Origin: a virus
Direction: 5' to 3' (one strand)
Virus record (IMG/VR): IMGVR_UViG_3300047472_000134
Coordinates: 17,517 to 81,516 of that record
DNA: 64,000 nucleotides
Part shown: in pieces, positions 1-7,151 of the stretch
Layout: each line of letters opens with the position of its first letter
How positions within the stretch are numbered: position 1 is the stretch's first letter
The notes under the pieces: model-generated
Database searches by the model: none
Seen by the model: only the letters and a program-made list of their open reading frames with translations
What the model was told of the DNA's origin: nothing
Position numbers and translations under genes: made by a program

Positions 1-101
1 TCGCTGACGATCTCGTAGTCGTCAGGGTCAAAAATCGCCGGCCTCGGTCGGCGGTTCCCCTCATAAAAAGGGGTTCCAGACGTCGATTTTGGAGAATTTT
101 T

Positions 102-124
102 AGGGCGCTTTAGGCGCCCTTTTC
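102..124 (+). terminator. Bidirectional hairpin terminator at left edge
   Basis: A 7-bp stem (AGGGCGC / GCGCCCT) with a 5-nt loop is followed rightwards by TTTTC, so it would stop rightward transcription entering from outside the window. The stop codon of the leftward membrane gene lies in the loop, so the hairpin may also end that transcript, although the leftward U-tract is poor. Confidence 0.6.
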
Positions 125-679
125 TGTATATTTGAGCATGCGTTTCGTCCGGAAAGCCTGCTTTTCCGCTTCCGTCAAGGTTGGCTGGTTGAACAGCAGA
201 TTCGAAACTTCAATGGTCCATTTGTCCCGCTTCAGGTTCTTGGCGATGTTATCGAGTCCGCGGATTATGATGTAGATACCAGTCAGGAGCGGAAGGGCTT
301 CCGGAACAGCTTCGGGGATCTTGTCCGCGGCATAGAAAATGGCCAATAGGCCAACAGCGATCTCGATTCCACCGTAGATCTTGGGGAAATAACCACGGAT
401 CGCGAAAAAGAGCAGTGCGGCTATAACCACATACAATTTCAAGATGAAGGGCGCAGGGACTGCGGCCAACTCCCTTACTGTCGTCTCGACTTTGTGTCTG
501 AACCCCTCGTTTTTGAGAATGTGACCTGAAAGGTAGCCTGCCAGCACGCCAGCGAGGAGGGCCAAGACTAATGTGCCAATGGTGCCGATAGTTTTCCTAA
601 AAATGGATTTTACTTTTGAATTGACTTCCGGTGGGATGAACTTTTGAACTAGCATTTCAGGCCTTCTGAGATTGGACAT
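110..679 (-). CDS. Multi-pass membrane protein, unknown function
   Basis: This 189-residue protein has four likely membrane segments, at about residues 31-51, 80-95, 104-118 and 129-141. A basic N-terminus rich in Lys/Arg precedes them and a charged, soluble C-terminal tail of about 45 residues follows. I do not recognise the family. It is transcribed leftwards, opposite to the small-gene block that follows, and its start faces the start of the rightward gene at 715 across about 35 bp. It could be a late gene wrapped round from the structural arm or a stand-alone membrane or exclusion protein; nothing in the sequence decides. Confidence 0.7.
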   Translation of the reverse strand: MSNLRRPEMLVQKFIPPEVNSKVKSIFRKTIGTIGTLVLALLAGVLAGYLSGHILKNEGFRHKVETTVRELAAVPAPFILKLYVVIAALLFFAIRGYFPKIYGGIEIAVGLLAIFYAADKIPEAVPEALPLLTGIYIIIRGLDNIAKNLKRDKWTIEVSNLLFNQPTLTEAEKQAFRTKRMLKYTEKGA

Positions 680-714
680 ATATCGAGGGTTGTCCGGATC
701 TGAGTGCTCGTCAA

Positions 715-1134
715 GTGCCGAAAATCGTGTATCTTCTGTCTATGTTCATTCAGATCAACCGACACACCACAGGTGAGCACGAAACTGTCATAATCGGGCT
801 CGTGGAGCTAAATGACGATGATGTCGGTGAATTCTATATTCAGCTCGACAATGAACATCGTGAAGCGGCTCAGATTGTGATCACGATCGCCGGCTACGAG
901 GATGGGGAATCTTATGACGTGGGCTTTATTGCGGAGCTCGTGGATGGAATTCCGAGGCTGGATCAGGTTCAGGTTCTGAAATTCAAGGCCGAGGAGAAGC
1001 CTGTTGCGGTCGATTTTGACGACGATGCGGTGGTTCAAATGGCCAGACTTGTTGCTCGAGAGATCGCTGTTGAGAACCATATGAACCTGCATTATGCGGC
1101 TAAAATCGGCGTTAAGTCCTCGTATTTCCATTGA
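715..1134 (+). CDS. Unknown acidic protein
   Basis: This 139-residue acidic protein has several aspartate clusters (e.g. NDDDVGE, FDDDAVV) and no recognisable domain. The start is uncertain: GTG at 715 gives the full frame, ATG at 742 is the next choice, and neither has a convincing Shine-Dalgarno. It stands alone, divergent from the leftward membrane gene, and a strong hairpin terminator follows it, so it is probably a monocistronic unit. Confidence 0.55.
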   Translation: MPKIVYLLSMFIQINRHTTGEHETVIIGLVELNDDDVGEFYIQLDNEHREAAQIVITIAGYEDGESYDVGFIAELVDGIPRLDQVQVLKFKAEEKPVAVDFDDDAVVQMARLVAREIAVENHMNLHYAAKIGVKSSYFH

Positions 1135-1157
1135 AATTGCGGTTTTTGAGTTGTCAA

Positions 1158-1184
1158 CGGGCGTCCGAGAGGGCGCCCGATTTT
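1158..1184 (+). terminator. Rho-independent terminator
   Basis: A 6-bp stem CGGGCG/CGCCCG with a 10-nt loop is followed by ATTTTC. It lies 24 bp after the stop of the gene ending at 1134 and directly before the first copy of the GAGAGTA inverted repeat. Confidence 0.65.
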
Positions 1185-1190
1185 CGTTCA

Positions 1191-1208
1191 AGAGTATGCA
1201 TTACTCTC
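1191..1208. promoter_or_regulatory. GAGAGTA-N5-TACTCTC inverted repeat, copy 1
   Basis: AGAGTA-TGCAT-TACTCTC lies immediately downstream of a terminator and upstream of a gene-free stretch that leads to the gene at 1552. It is one of six copies or half-copies in the window (others at 3441, 3540, 16131, 26945, 34382) and is probably a binding site for a regulator. The stretch 1209-1490 holds no gene I can support. Confidence 0.6.
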
Positions 1209-1490
1209 GCGTTTCGCCTCTAGCGCCAGGTGCTGGTTCGGATTTAGAGGTTGGGCATCAGAGAGGTTCCCTAGACCCCTATGATAGCAGTCCGAAAAAC
1301 GAAAAATTTCCCGGAGTTTGTCTGACCCTATTAAGCGAAAAAAGCTGAATAAGATCAGATAATTAGGTGGTACCCTTCGTTCGCTTTCGGTGATGATAGG
1401 CATTAGATTGATAACAGTTGATCAAACGGGTCAACGAGGGGATGGCCTTGGCCAGCCCCTTGGCGGGAGACGTGCGTCTTCCTCCTCACT

Positions 1491-1533
1491 TCCCCCACGG
1501 GGGAACGGATCAAACACTCTCCCCCACGGGGGA
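1491..1533. repeat. Two identical 14-bp palindromes before a start
   Basis: TCCCCCACGGGGGA occurs twice, at 1491-1504 and 1520-1533, with copies spaced 29 bp start to start. Each copy is a 6-bp inverted repeat around AC. The second ends 18 bp before the ATG at 1552. Tandem identical palindromes here suggest an operator or a leader-RNA binding site controlling the gene at 1552. An imperfect hairpin with the arms AGACG and CGTCT (1469-1480) lies just before them. Confidence 0.6.
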
Positions 1534-1551
1534 AACGAAAGGGACACGGAC

Positions 1552-2307
1552 ATGAGCACGACGACGGCGGTTAAGGAACAGACTAACATCCCAACGGGCT
1601 ACACGGTAGCGTCGGTTATCTCTCGGATCATGGCGCTAGACGTCGATGCTTCGGGCAATGCCGAAAAGGCAGCATGGAAGCGTTACATGAGCCTTTGCCT
1701 CCTGTCGCTGGCCAAGGGTTGGGACCTGAAGAAGGTTGCGGAACAGGTCTTTGGCGCCAATGCCAAGCCTTCCAAGACATTCCAGAACATGGCAAGCCTT
1801 GCCCGCAAGGTCCGCCACAATCCGGAATTGCTTGGCAATCATCAATGGGCCGACGTCAAGGTCATGGCCATTGAAGAGGCGCAGGACGCCACGATCGCCA
1901 TGATCAATCGCCACATGGCGGTGCTCGATGTCTCGTCCAAAAACGAGTACGAAAAGTTCTGCGAATTCTCCGCTGTTGAGGCAGGGGAGAAGAGGCAGCA
2001 GGACGCGGACGAAAAGGCTGCTGCAGCCAAGGCGAAAGCCGAAGCCGATTTGGCCGAAAAGGTCGAAACGGACAAGAAGGAGACGGACGCCAAAGCCAAG
2101 GCGGACGCCACTCCGGAGCGCACGCCAGCCGAGGCCGCGATTGCAGCCCTAGCGGATGCATCCTCCTCTGACTTGGTTCAAGTCGCCTTCCATTGCCTCA
2201 AGGGCAAGATTGATCTCTCGGATGCAATCGCCATCCGCGACTGGTTGGACAATGCCATCGCCATGGCCGCGACCCAGATCGAAGGCCCCGCTGCAGCCGC
2301 AGCGTAA
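1552..2307 (+). CDS. Unknown protein with Ala/Lys/Glu coiled-coil
   Basis: This 251-residue protein has a globular N-terminal part of about 145 residues. A highly charged repetitive segment rich in Ala, Lys, Asp and Glu follows at about 145-200 and is very likely coiled coil. A short helical C-terminal part ends in an alanine run. I chose ATG 1552 because AAAGGGAC lies just upstream and the frame-open upstream extension is low-complexity. It is first after the leftmost control region with two identical palindromes, so it is probably expressed early and strongly. I do not recognise a family. Confidence 0.75.
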   Translation: MSTTTAVKEQTNIPTGYTVASVISRIMALDVDASGNAEKAAWKRYMSLCLLSLAKGWDLKKVAEQVFGANAKPSKTFQNMASLARKVRHNPELLGNHQWADVKVMAIEEAQDATIAMINRHMAVLDVSSKNEYEKFCEFSAVEAGEKRQQDADEKAAAAKAKAEADLAEKVETDKKETDAKAKADATPERTPAEAAIAALADASSSDLVQVAFHCLKGKIDLSDAIAIRDWLDNAIAMAATQIEGPAAAAA

Positions 2308-2428
2308 GGCCCCCACTCCCCACCCACGAAGCAACACCCAAGGCACAACCGTGCCTTGGTCCACAACCCTGCGTCGCATCACATGACGCGAGAGACCAAC
2401 TTAAAAGCGCGAAGGAAGGCGTTTGGAA

Positions 2429-2839
2429 ATGATCCGCGAAACGACAAATCCGAAATACCAGCAGCCAGCTCAACATTCCGGAAAGGTCCGCATCCTCGCG
2501 AACCGCAACACCGAGTTCTACGAAGGCGACTTCGTATCGGCTAGCTCGCGGGACATGTCCAAAGGCATTCCACCACAGCCGAACTTCGTGGATCGTAAGC
2601 CTCATGAGGCTCCGAGCCGCGAACCCGAGCCGAGAGACAGGCCGCTCGGGTCGAGCATGTGGATCTTGGATCAAGATTCAAGCGCCCCGCTCTGGTTCAT
2701 CAAGGACCGGACCACGCATCACATCTTCGCTCAGGTTCGCGGCTCACTGCCGTGGATCGTGGACCAGATGAAACTGCTCGCCGACCAGCTCGGAGGGCAG
2801 GTCAATGAACTGTATTATCAGAGGGCTAGGGACAACTGA
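2429..2839 (+). CDS. Unknown phage protein
   Basis: This 136-residue protein has a polar, proline-rich N-terminal half and a compact C-terminal half around SMWILDQDSSAPLWFIKD. ATG 2429 has AAGGAAGG at a good distance; TTG 2423 is an alternative. Its TGA overlaps the ATG of the next gene, so the two are translationally coupled. The family is not recognised. Confidence 0.7.
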   Translation: MIRETTNPKYQQPAQHSGKVRILANRNTEFYEGDFVSASSRDMSKGIPPQPNFVDRKPHEAPSREPEPRDRPLGSSMWILDQDSSAPLWFIKDRTTHHIFAQVRGSLPWIVDQMKLLADQLGGQVNELYYQRARDN

Positions 2840-3057
2840 TGTTTACGAACACATACCAACACGGATGGGATGATGCCATCCACAAGCGGCCGAAACCAGT
2901 CGGCATGTCAAGCGAGTATCGCGACGGCTACATGGCCGGCGAGCGCTACTGCATCAAGGAACGGACTGTGGAGCTGATTGCGGTCGGCGCCCTGGCCTTT
3001 ACCATGGGTGGCGTGTTCCTTGCATGGGTCGCCCAGAGCGTGGTGCTGGCCGTATGA
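2839..3057 (+). CDS. Small single-pass membrane protein
   Basis: This 72-residue protein has a soluble N-terminal half with an HGWDDA...YRDGY pattern seen in small phage proteins. A single hydrophobic segment follows at about residues 45-70 (VELIAVGALAFTMGGVFLAW). It overlaps its neighbours at both ends (ATGA at 2836-2839 and 3054-3057), so it belongs to a coupled mini-operon running 2429-3254. Function is unknown. Confidence 0.7.
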   Translation: MFTNTYQHGWDDAIHKRPKPVGMSSEYRDGYMAGERYCIKERTVELIAVGALAFTMGGVFLAWVAQSVVLAV

Positions 3058-3254
3058 CGGAATTCTGGTACCTCGATTTATCGGGCCGGGTTCTCGGCTC
3101 GGTTCAGGCATTCTCGTTTCGAGATGCTCATGCATGGCTGACCATGCAGGGTGTCTCGTACCACACGGTCACCAAATTTCGGCCTCGCCAGCGCAAGTCT
3201 CGCGAGCGTCGGATCGAGAAGCGTACTCGCCGGTACGGGGAGTTGGCGTTGTGA
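3054..3254 (+). CDS. Small basic protein
   Basis: This 66-residue protein has a tail rich in Arg and Lys (RPRQRKSRERRIEKRTRR), which suggests nucleic-acid contact. ATG 3054 overlaps the previous stop. It is the last gene of the 2429-3254 operon. No family is recognised. Confidence 0.65.
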   Translation: MTEFWYLDLSGRVLGSVQAFSFRDAHAWLTMQGVSYHTVTKFRPRQRKSRERRIEKRTRRYGELAL

Positions 3255-3440
3255 CGGCTATGATTGTCCCGGCTGGTCTATGTACCGGCCGGGATCTTGG
3301 ACGTGAACCAGAACCGCGACCCTTGTGTGGGTTGGGATTTTAAGAGTCGGGATTTGTGCTTTTCGGGTTTTCGGGTCGAGGTTCTGGTTCAGTTCTGGTT
3401 CAGTTCAGGCCAGTGGAGTGTTTCGACGCCGCTCGAGGAC

Positions 3441-3554
3441 GAGAGTATTACTTACTCAAAAAATTTTCCCAGCAAACTAGGTAACCCCTTTTCTATTATC
3501 TCTCTTTCTCTCTCTCTATTCTCTAGGGAGAAAAAAGAAAGTAAGTAATACTCT
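3441..3554. repeat. 15-bp perfect inverted repeat bracketing a pyrimidine tract
   Basis: AGAGTATTACTTACT (3442-3456) and its exact complement AGTAAGTAATACTCT (3540-3554) lie 83 bp apart. Each is itself a copy of the GAGAGTA-N5-TACTC motif with spacer TTACT. Between them lies a CT-rich run around 3495-3525. The gap 3255-3738 also holds a tandem TTCTGGTTCAG repeat (about 3381-3404), a short possible ORF at 3610 and a CTCGCC/GGCGAG hairpin near 3680. The arrangement could allow DNA looping by a bound regulator. Confidence 0.65.
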
Positions 3555-3609
3555 TGAAAGAGAAGGGTCATCAACTGCCCCCGAAAATGGGAATTTCCAT
3601 CCCACCAGA

Positions 3610-3699
3610 ATGGCCATAGACGAGCGTAAGCGCTGGCATGGTGCATTCCCTTCGACCACCCCTCCAATCGTGCTGGTGACTCGCCTCGTGGCGAGCTGA
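3610..3699 (+). CDS. Possible 29-residue peptide
   Basis: An ATG-to-TGA frame of 30 codons (beginning MAIDERKRW) sits alone between the inverted repeat and the gene at 3739. There is no clear Shine-Dalgarno. It is listed only because it is the sole plausible frame in a 480-bp gap. Confidence 0.2.
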   Translation: MAIDERKRWHGAFPSTTPPIVLVTRLVAS

Positions 3700-3738
3700 G
3701 CCTGTTTGGACCTGATCCAGATCCGAGATCCACGATCC

Positions 3739-3900
3739 ATGAACATTGAACGCATCAAACAGCTCGCGGAGCAGCATGGGCTCATCACAGCCCAGCGTAT
3801 CGTCGTCCGCGAAAAAGTCCGCGCAGCGATCCACCGAGCCCAAACCGTCGACGAGATCAAGGCGATCCTCCTCGACATGTATCCGGAGGTAAAACCGTGA
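3739..3900 (+). CDS. Small helical protein
   Basis: This 53-residue, predicted all-helical protein (MNIERIKQLAEQHG...) has alternating charged and hydrophobic residues. ATG 3739 is preferred over an upstream in-frame start because the upstream extension is not protein-like. Function is unknown. Confidence 0.55.
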   Translation: MNIERIKQLAEQHGLITAQRIVVREKVRAAIHRAQTVDEIKAILLDMYPEVKP

Positions 3901-3981
3901 CAAGGCGCCACTTCCCCATCCACCAACCCATCACACGCCAGAGCCCGACAGATCGGAGCCTCTGGATCATCAAGGTGAACC

Positions 3982-4227
3982 ATGACCAAGATTAAGCCCC
4001 TCGAATGGGACGCCCGCAATGAGGGCTTCGGCCACGGCCGGATCCACTATGGGTTCGGTGTCTTCAGGCACTGGTACGGCGTGAGGCGCATCAAGACAGG
4101 CTCTTGGGAATGCTTCTACCACCTCGGCGGGACCACGGTCCGACTGCCGCTCCAATCGAGCCTCGAGATCGCCAAGGCTGAAGCCCAGGCGGACTACGAA
4201 AAGCACATGCTGGGCGCCATAGCCTAA
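3982..4227 (+). CDS. Unknown small phage protein
   Basis: This 81-residue protein opens with MTKIKPLEWD, a start I recognise from many small phage proteins of unknown role, and carries aromatic residues in a GFGVFRHWYGV segment. It begins the dense block of coupled small genes that includes the DUF6197-like paralogues. Confidence 0.65.
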   Translation: MTKIKPLEWDARNEGFGHGRIHYGFGVFRHWYGVRRIKTGSWECFYHLGGTTVRLPLQSSLEIAKAEAQADYEKHMLGAIA

Positions 4228-4260
4228 TCCCACCACCCTCAATCTGAATCAGGATGAACC

Positions 4261-4593
4261 ATGTCGGTACTCGACTTGCTTACCCGTGCCCAAAATCTGA
4301 TCCGCGATCCAGCCAACTGGACGCAGGACTTCATCGCTCGCGACAAGATAGGCAGACCTGTCAACGTCACAGATCCGGACGCAGTTTGCTTCTGCAGTCT
4401 CGGCGCTCTGGCACGAGCTGAACCTGATCCAGAAGCACGAGCCAAGGCCAAGATTTACCTCCATGACGCTGTCGACCACCTGACGGGTGGCTGGGGCATC
4501 GCGACGTTCAACGACCGCGAAGGCCGCACCCACGCCGAGGTCATGGCCATGTGGGACAAGGCACGGGAGCTCGCCATTGCAAACGCCGCTTGA
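4261..4593 (+). CDS. DUF6197-like protein, paralogue 1
   Basis: This 110-residue protein has the pattern LIRDPANWTQ, then ARD, then FCSLGALARA, then a C-terminal FNDREGRTHAEVMAMWDKARELA. The conserved CSLGA core and the ND..THAEV ending resemble DUF6197, whose function is unknown. Three further copies follow at 4577, 4896 and 6496. Its last codons overlap the TTG start of paralogue 2, so the array is translationally coupled. Confidence 0.75.
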   Translation: MSVLDLLTRAQNLIRDPANWTQDFIARDKIGRPVNVTDPDAVCFCSLGALARAEPDPEARAKAKIYLHDAVDHLTGGWGIATFNDREGRTHAEVMAMWDKARELAIANAA

Positions 4594-4915
4594 GACCCTG
4601 ACCCTCGCCCAGGATCTGATCCGCGATCCTCGCAAGTGGACCAAGGGCTACTTCGCTCGCAATGAGCGGGGAGCCATGGTCGAGGCCAACTCGCTGAACG
4701 CCAAGTGCTGGTGCGCCGTTGGTGCGGTGCTGAAGGTCTCGAACTACAGCCCCTATCTGGGGCTCAGCAACAACAGGGTGATCCGGCTGCTGAGCCAGGC
4801 CAGCAATGACGTGATCGTCCCTCATTTCAACGACAATCCCGACGTCACCCATGACGACATCATGGCGATGTTCAACCGTGCGAAAGGCCTGGCCCGTGAG
4901 CAACAAGCTGCTTGA
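4577..4915 (+). CDS. DUF6197-like protein, paralogue 2
   Basis: This 112-residue protein has the same layout as its neighbours: LIRDPRKWTKGYFAR, then CWCAVGAV, then FNDNPDVTHDDIMAMFNRAKGLA. I chose TTG 4577 because GGGAG lies about 8 bp upstream and no ATG or GTG fits the conserved N-terminus. It overlaps paralogue 1 by 17 bp. The core SLGA of paralogue 1 is AVGA here, so the copies have diverged considerably. Confidence 0.7.
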   Translation: MQTPLETLTLAQDLIRDPRKWTKGYFARNERGAMVEANSLNAKCWCAVGAVLKVSNYSPYLGLSNNRVIRLLSQASNDVIVPHFNDNPDVTHDDIMAMFNRAKGLAREQQAA

Positions 4916-5222
4916 ACTGATAACCGCCGGTCAGGAGCTGATCCGTGATCCTGCCCACTGGACCCAGGGCATCTATGCCCGCAACTCGGCCGGCGAAGCT
5001 GTCGGCATGCTGTCTGATCGCGCTTTTTGCTTCTGCAGCATCGGTGCTCTGCACCGTGCTCAACATAATCTCGATCTTGAATACGAACTGATCGACCAAG
5101 CGCACGAGATTCTGGACAAGGCCACCGGCGAGATCGAGAGCGTGGTCAAGGCGAACGACAGCAACTCGCACGACTATGTCATGGGCATGTGGGACAGGGC
5201 GAAGGAGCTGGCCAGTGCCTGA
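4896..5222 (+). CDS. DUF6197-like protein, paralogue 3
   Basis: This 108-residue protein has ELIRDPAHWTQGIYARN, then FCFCSIGALHRA, then a shortened ending NDSNSHDYVMGMWDRAKELA. The GTG 4896 start overlaps paralogue 2 by 20 bp. The neighbour at 5215 again begins with GTG inside its last codons. Confidence 0.7.
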   Translation: MSNKLLELITAGQELIRDPAHWTQGIYARNSAGEAVGMLSDRAFCFCSIGALHRAQHNLDLEYELIDQAHEILDKATGEIESVVKANDSNSHDYVMGMWDRAKELASA

Positions 5223-5472
5223 CATCGAAATCTCCATCGACGTCGACATCACCGCCGGGATCGCATTCTGGGTCGATCCAGAACACTGGCTCGAGCTCGA
5301 TGAAGCAGGGAAGCGAGCCCACATCGCTGGCGTGATCGACGCCATCGCAGGGGACATGGCGAACGACGTGATCCGCTTCCGGGCCGGCAACCTGTCGGCC
5401 TCCATCACCGGACCAATCCAAGACACGATCTCCCTCGACGAGGTGCAGATCTATGATCCGAGGGAAACATGA
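5215..5472 (+). CDS. Unknown small acidic protein
   Basis: This 85-residue protein is rich in Asp and Ile (PDIEISIDVDITAG at its N-terminus). GTG 5215 overlaps the stop of the upstream paralogue. It is not part of the DUF6197-like family. Function is unknown. Confidence 0.65.
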   Translation: MPDIEISIDVDITAGIAFWVDPEHWLELDEAGKRAHIAGVIDAIAGDMANDVIRFRAGNLSASITGPIQDTISLDEVQIYDPRET

Positions 5473-5726
5473 ACCAGAGAATGACCTTCAACACTGGCCG
5501 GCTCTACACAGCGCTCGGCCAGGTGATCACGTTCGAGAAGCACGACGATCACGTCCTGTTCAAGGACCACAGCCGCCTGATCTGCGGCCGGATCGACGAT
5601 GTCCCTCCCCTGGGTGTCGAGATCCCGAAGTGGGTGATGAGCCACTACGACAAGAACAACTATCGCATGTCGACCGAGGCCATCGGCCTCGACCAGTCGG
5701 ACACGATCCACAACGTGAGGCTCTAG
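5469..5726 (+). CDS. Unknown small protein
   Basis: This 85-residue protein begins MNQRMTFNTGRLYTALGQVI and has alternating beta-like segments. Its ATG overlaps the stop of the preceding gene (ATGA) and its own stop meets the stop of a leftward gene tail to tail. Confidence 0.65.
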   Translation: MNQRMTFNTGRLYTALGQVITFEKHDDHVLFKDHSRLICGRIDDVPPLGVEIPKWVMSHYDKNNYRMSTEAIGLDQSDTIHNVRL

Positions 5727-5983
5727 CGGGGCAACTGACCCAAGATCCACTTGTTGCCTAGTTTGTTGTTGCAGGATCTGCAGCGCAATCGAGACGTGAG
5801 CGATCCAAGGTAGGCACCCTTGCCATACCTCCGAGCCAGATCCCAGCGATCGAGCCACGCTTCACGCTCACACTTGGGGCAGCTGACCCCAATCGCCTGA
5901 TACTCCGGGACATCGTCGAATGTGACGTGAATGGGCTCCTTGATTGGACCCAGATACGTGATGTCGCCTGACCGCTGTCTCAT
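5723..5983 (-). CDS. Zinc-finger protein on the opposite strand
   Basis: This 86-residue protein is encoded leftwards inside a rightward block. It has CPKC and CRSC pairs (about residues 43-46 and 69-72) that should bind one zinc, with a WLDRWDLARRYG segment between them. I recall similar small proteins from rhizobial genomes. I chose ATG 5983 because the upstream part of the open frame is antisense to the gene at 6020 and is not protein-like. DNA or RNA binding is plausible but unproven. Confidence 0.65.
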   Translation of the reverse strand: MRQRSGDITYLGPIKEPIHVTFDDVPEYQAIGVSCPKCEREAWLDRWDLARRYGKGAYLGSLTSRLRCRSCNNKLGNKWILGQLPR

Positions 5984-6019
5984 CGTTCTTATTTCGTTCA
6001 CGCAATCGAAAGAGTCAAT

Positions 6020-6415
6020 ATGACCGATTTCGTCAAAAGCTCGGGGTGCATCTTCACCGATCTCGAACTGACGCCGCCTCTTACCCTGTCCTACAAGAAC
6101 TGGAAGGGTGAAGTGGCCGACCGCATGATCATGCCGACAACCGTTTGGTTCGGGACGACCGAATGGCACCCCAACCCACAATGGTTCCTCAAAGGCACGG
6201 ACCTGGAGAAGCGTGAGGAGCGAGATTTCGCGATCGCTGACTTCGGGGCGAGCAAGGACCAGCTCATCGAACAGATGGCCGGCGCCCTCAACTTCATCCT
6301 GGCCTTCTACGAACCGGGCCAGAGCTACCTGGACACCAACGCATGGACCAGAGCCGAGGCCGGTGGCCGCAAAGCTTTGGCGGACGCGAAAGCTGCGGGG
6401 TACTTCCGTGCCTGA
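6020..6415 (+). CDS. Unknown phage protein
   Basis: This 131-residue protein has a beta-rich N-terminal half with WFGTTEWHPNPQWFL, a pattern I recognise from tailed-phage hypotheticals. A helical C-terminal half follows, with LNFILAFYEPG. Its start faces the leftward zinc-finger gene across 36 bp, so two divergent promoters or read-through are needed. Function is unknown. Confidence 0.7.
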   Translation: MTDFVKSSGCIFTDLELTPPLTLSYKNWKGEVADRMIMPTTVWFGTTEWHPNPQWFLKGTDLEKREERDFAIADFGASKDQLIEQMAGALNFILAFYEPGQSYLDTNAWTRAEAGGRKALADAKAAGYFRA

Positions 6416-6515
6416 CGACGACTTCCCCTACCCCTACGACCTCAACGAGTTCGACGATGATGAAGACATCGACGAGCTGATCAGGAGCCTGAACCGTGAC
6501 CATGACCCCGCTTGA
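6408..6515 (+). CDS. Very small acidic peptide
   Basis: A 35-residue frame opens with GTG 6408 inside the last codons of the upstream gene and ends 20 bp inside the next gene. About a third of its residues are Asp or Glu (MPDDDFPYPYD, then DDDEDIDE). The overlaps on both sides support translation. A DNA-mimic role would be speculation. Confidence 0.5.
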   Translation: MPDDDFPYPYDLNEFDDDEDIDELIRSLNRDHDPA

Positions 6516-6831
6516 AGTTCTCGTCGCCGGCCGTGACTTGCTGTCGGACCCTGACCGGTGGACGCAGCGTGCCCTTGCCCGAGACAAGAAGGGCGAAGCC
6601 ACGGACAATCCCTGGGACGCGAAGGCCACTTGCTTCTGCTCATTAGGCGCGGTCCACAAGGTGCTGGGCTCTGGTGAACTCGAGCTCAAGTTCGAGGTGA
6701 AGCAATACCTGTCACAGGCGGCTCCAACCCACAGTATCGTCCCCTACAACGACAACCACACTCACGCCGAGGTGCTTGCCGTCTGGGACGAGGCAATTAA
6801 GGCCGCGACCGCCGATGCACGTCACATCTGA
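6496..6831 (+). CDS. DUF6197-like protein, paralogue 4
   Basis: This 111-residue protein has DLLSDPDRWTQRALARDKKG, then CFCSLGAVHK, then VPYNDNHTHAEVLAVWDEAIKAA. It is the dispersed member of the four-copy family, separated from the tandem array by about 1.3 kb. GTG 6496 overlaps the preceding small frame. Family function is unknown. Confidence 0.72.
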   Translation: MTMTPLEVLVAGRDLLSDPDRWTQRALARDKKGEATDNPWDAKATCFCSLGAVHKVLGSGELELKFEVKQYLSQAAPTHSIVPYNDNHTHAEVLAVWDEAIKAATADARHI

Positions 6832-7138
6832 CGGGACAGCGTTCGGCCAGGTCGATCCCGGTCTCCTAGCCGAAACCCGCCAGCAGCAGAGCCTCTTCAA
6901 CACGGAGATGCTCAAGTACCGGGTCCGCGACGGACAGAAGCAACTGTCCATCGCCTTTCACACCAAGACCAGCATGCCGGCCATCTTCCTCGCCGCCGGC
7001 ACGTATCCGGGCCTCGCATCGATCGAGGTCCATTCGAAGAGCTTCGTCACTGTCCACACACCTTACCGGACACCTGAAGACGTGAAGCTGATGCGGAGCC
7101 ACTTCCGCGATCTCTGGCAAATGACCAACACCCTCTAA
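6815..7138 (+). CDS. Unknown protein
   Basis: This 107-residue protein starts at ATG 6815, inside the end of DUF6197-like paralogue 4. Its middle is beta-rich (KQLSIAFHTKTSMPAIFLAAG) and its end helical. No family is recognised. Confidence 0.65.
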   Translation: MHVTSDGTAFGQVDPGLLAETRQQQSLFNTEMLKYRVRDGQKQLSIAFHTKTSMPAIFLAAGTYPGLASIEVHSKSFVTVHTPYRTPEDVKLMRSHFRDLWQMTNTL

Positions 7139-7151
7139 GAGAGCGATCCCC

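Noticed and set aside
3264-3548. A 94-codon rightward frame through the inverted repeat and pyrimidine tract
   Set aside because: Composition is low-complexity (poly Ser/Leu from CT repeats), there is no Shine-Dalgarno, and it reads through regulatory repeats.
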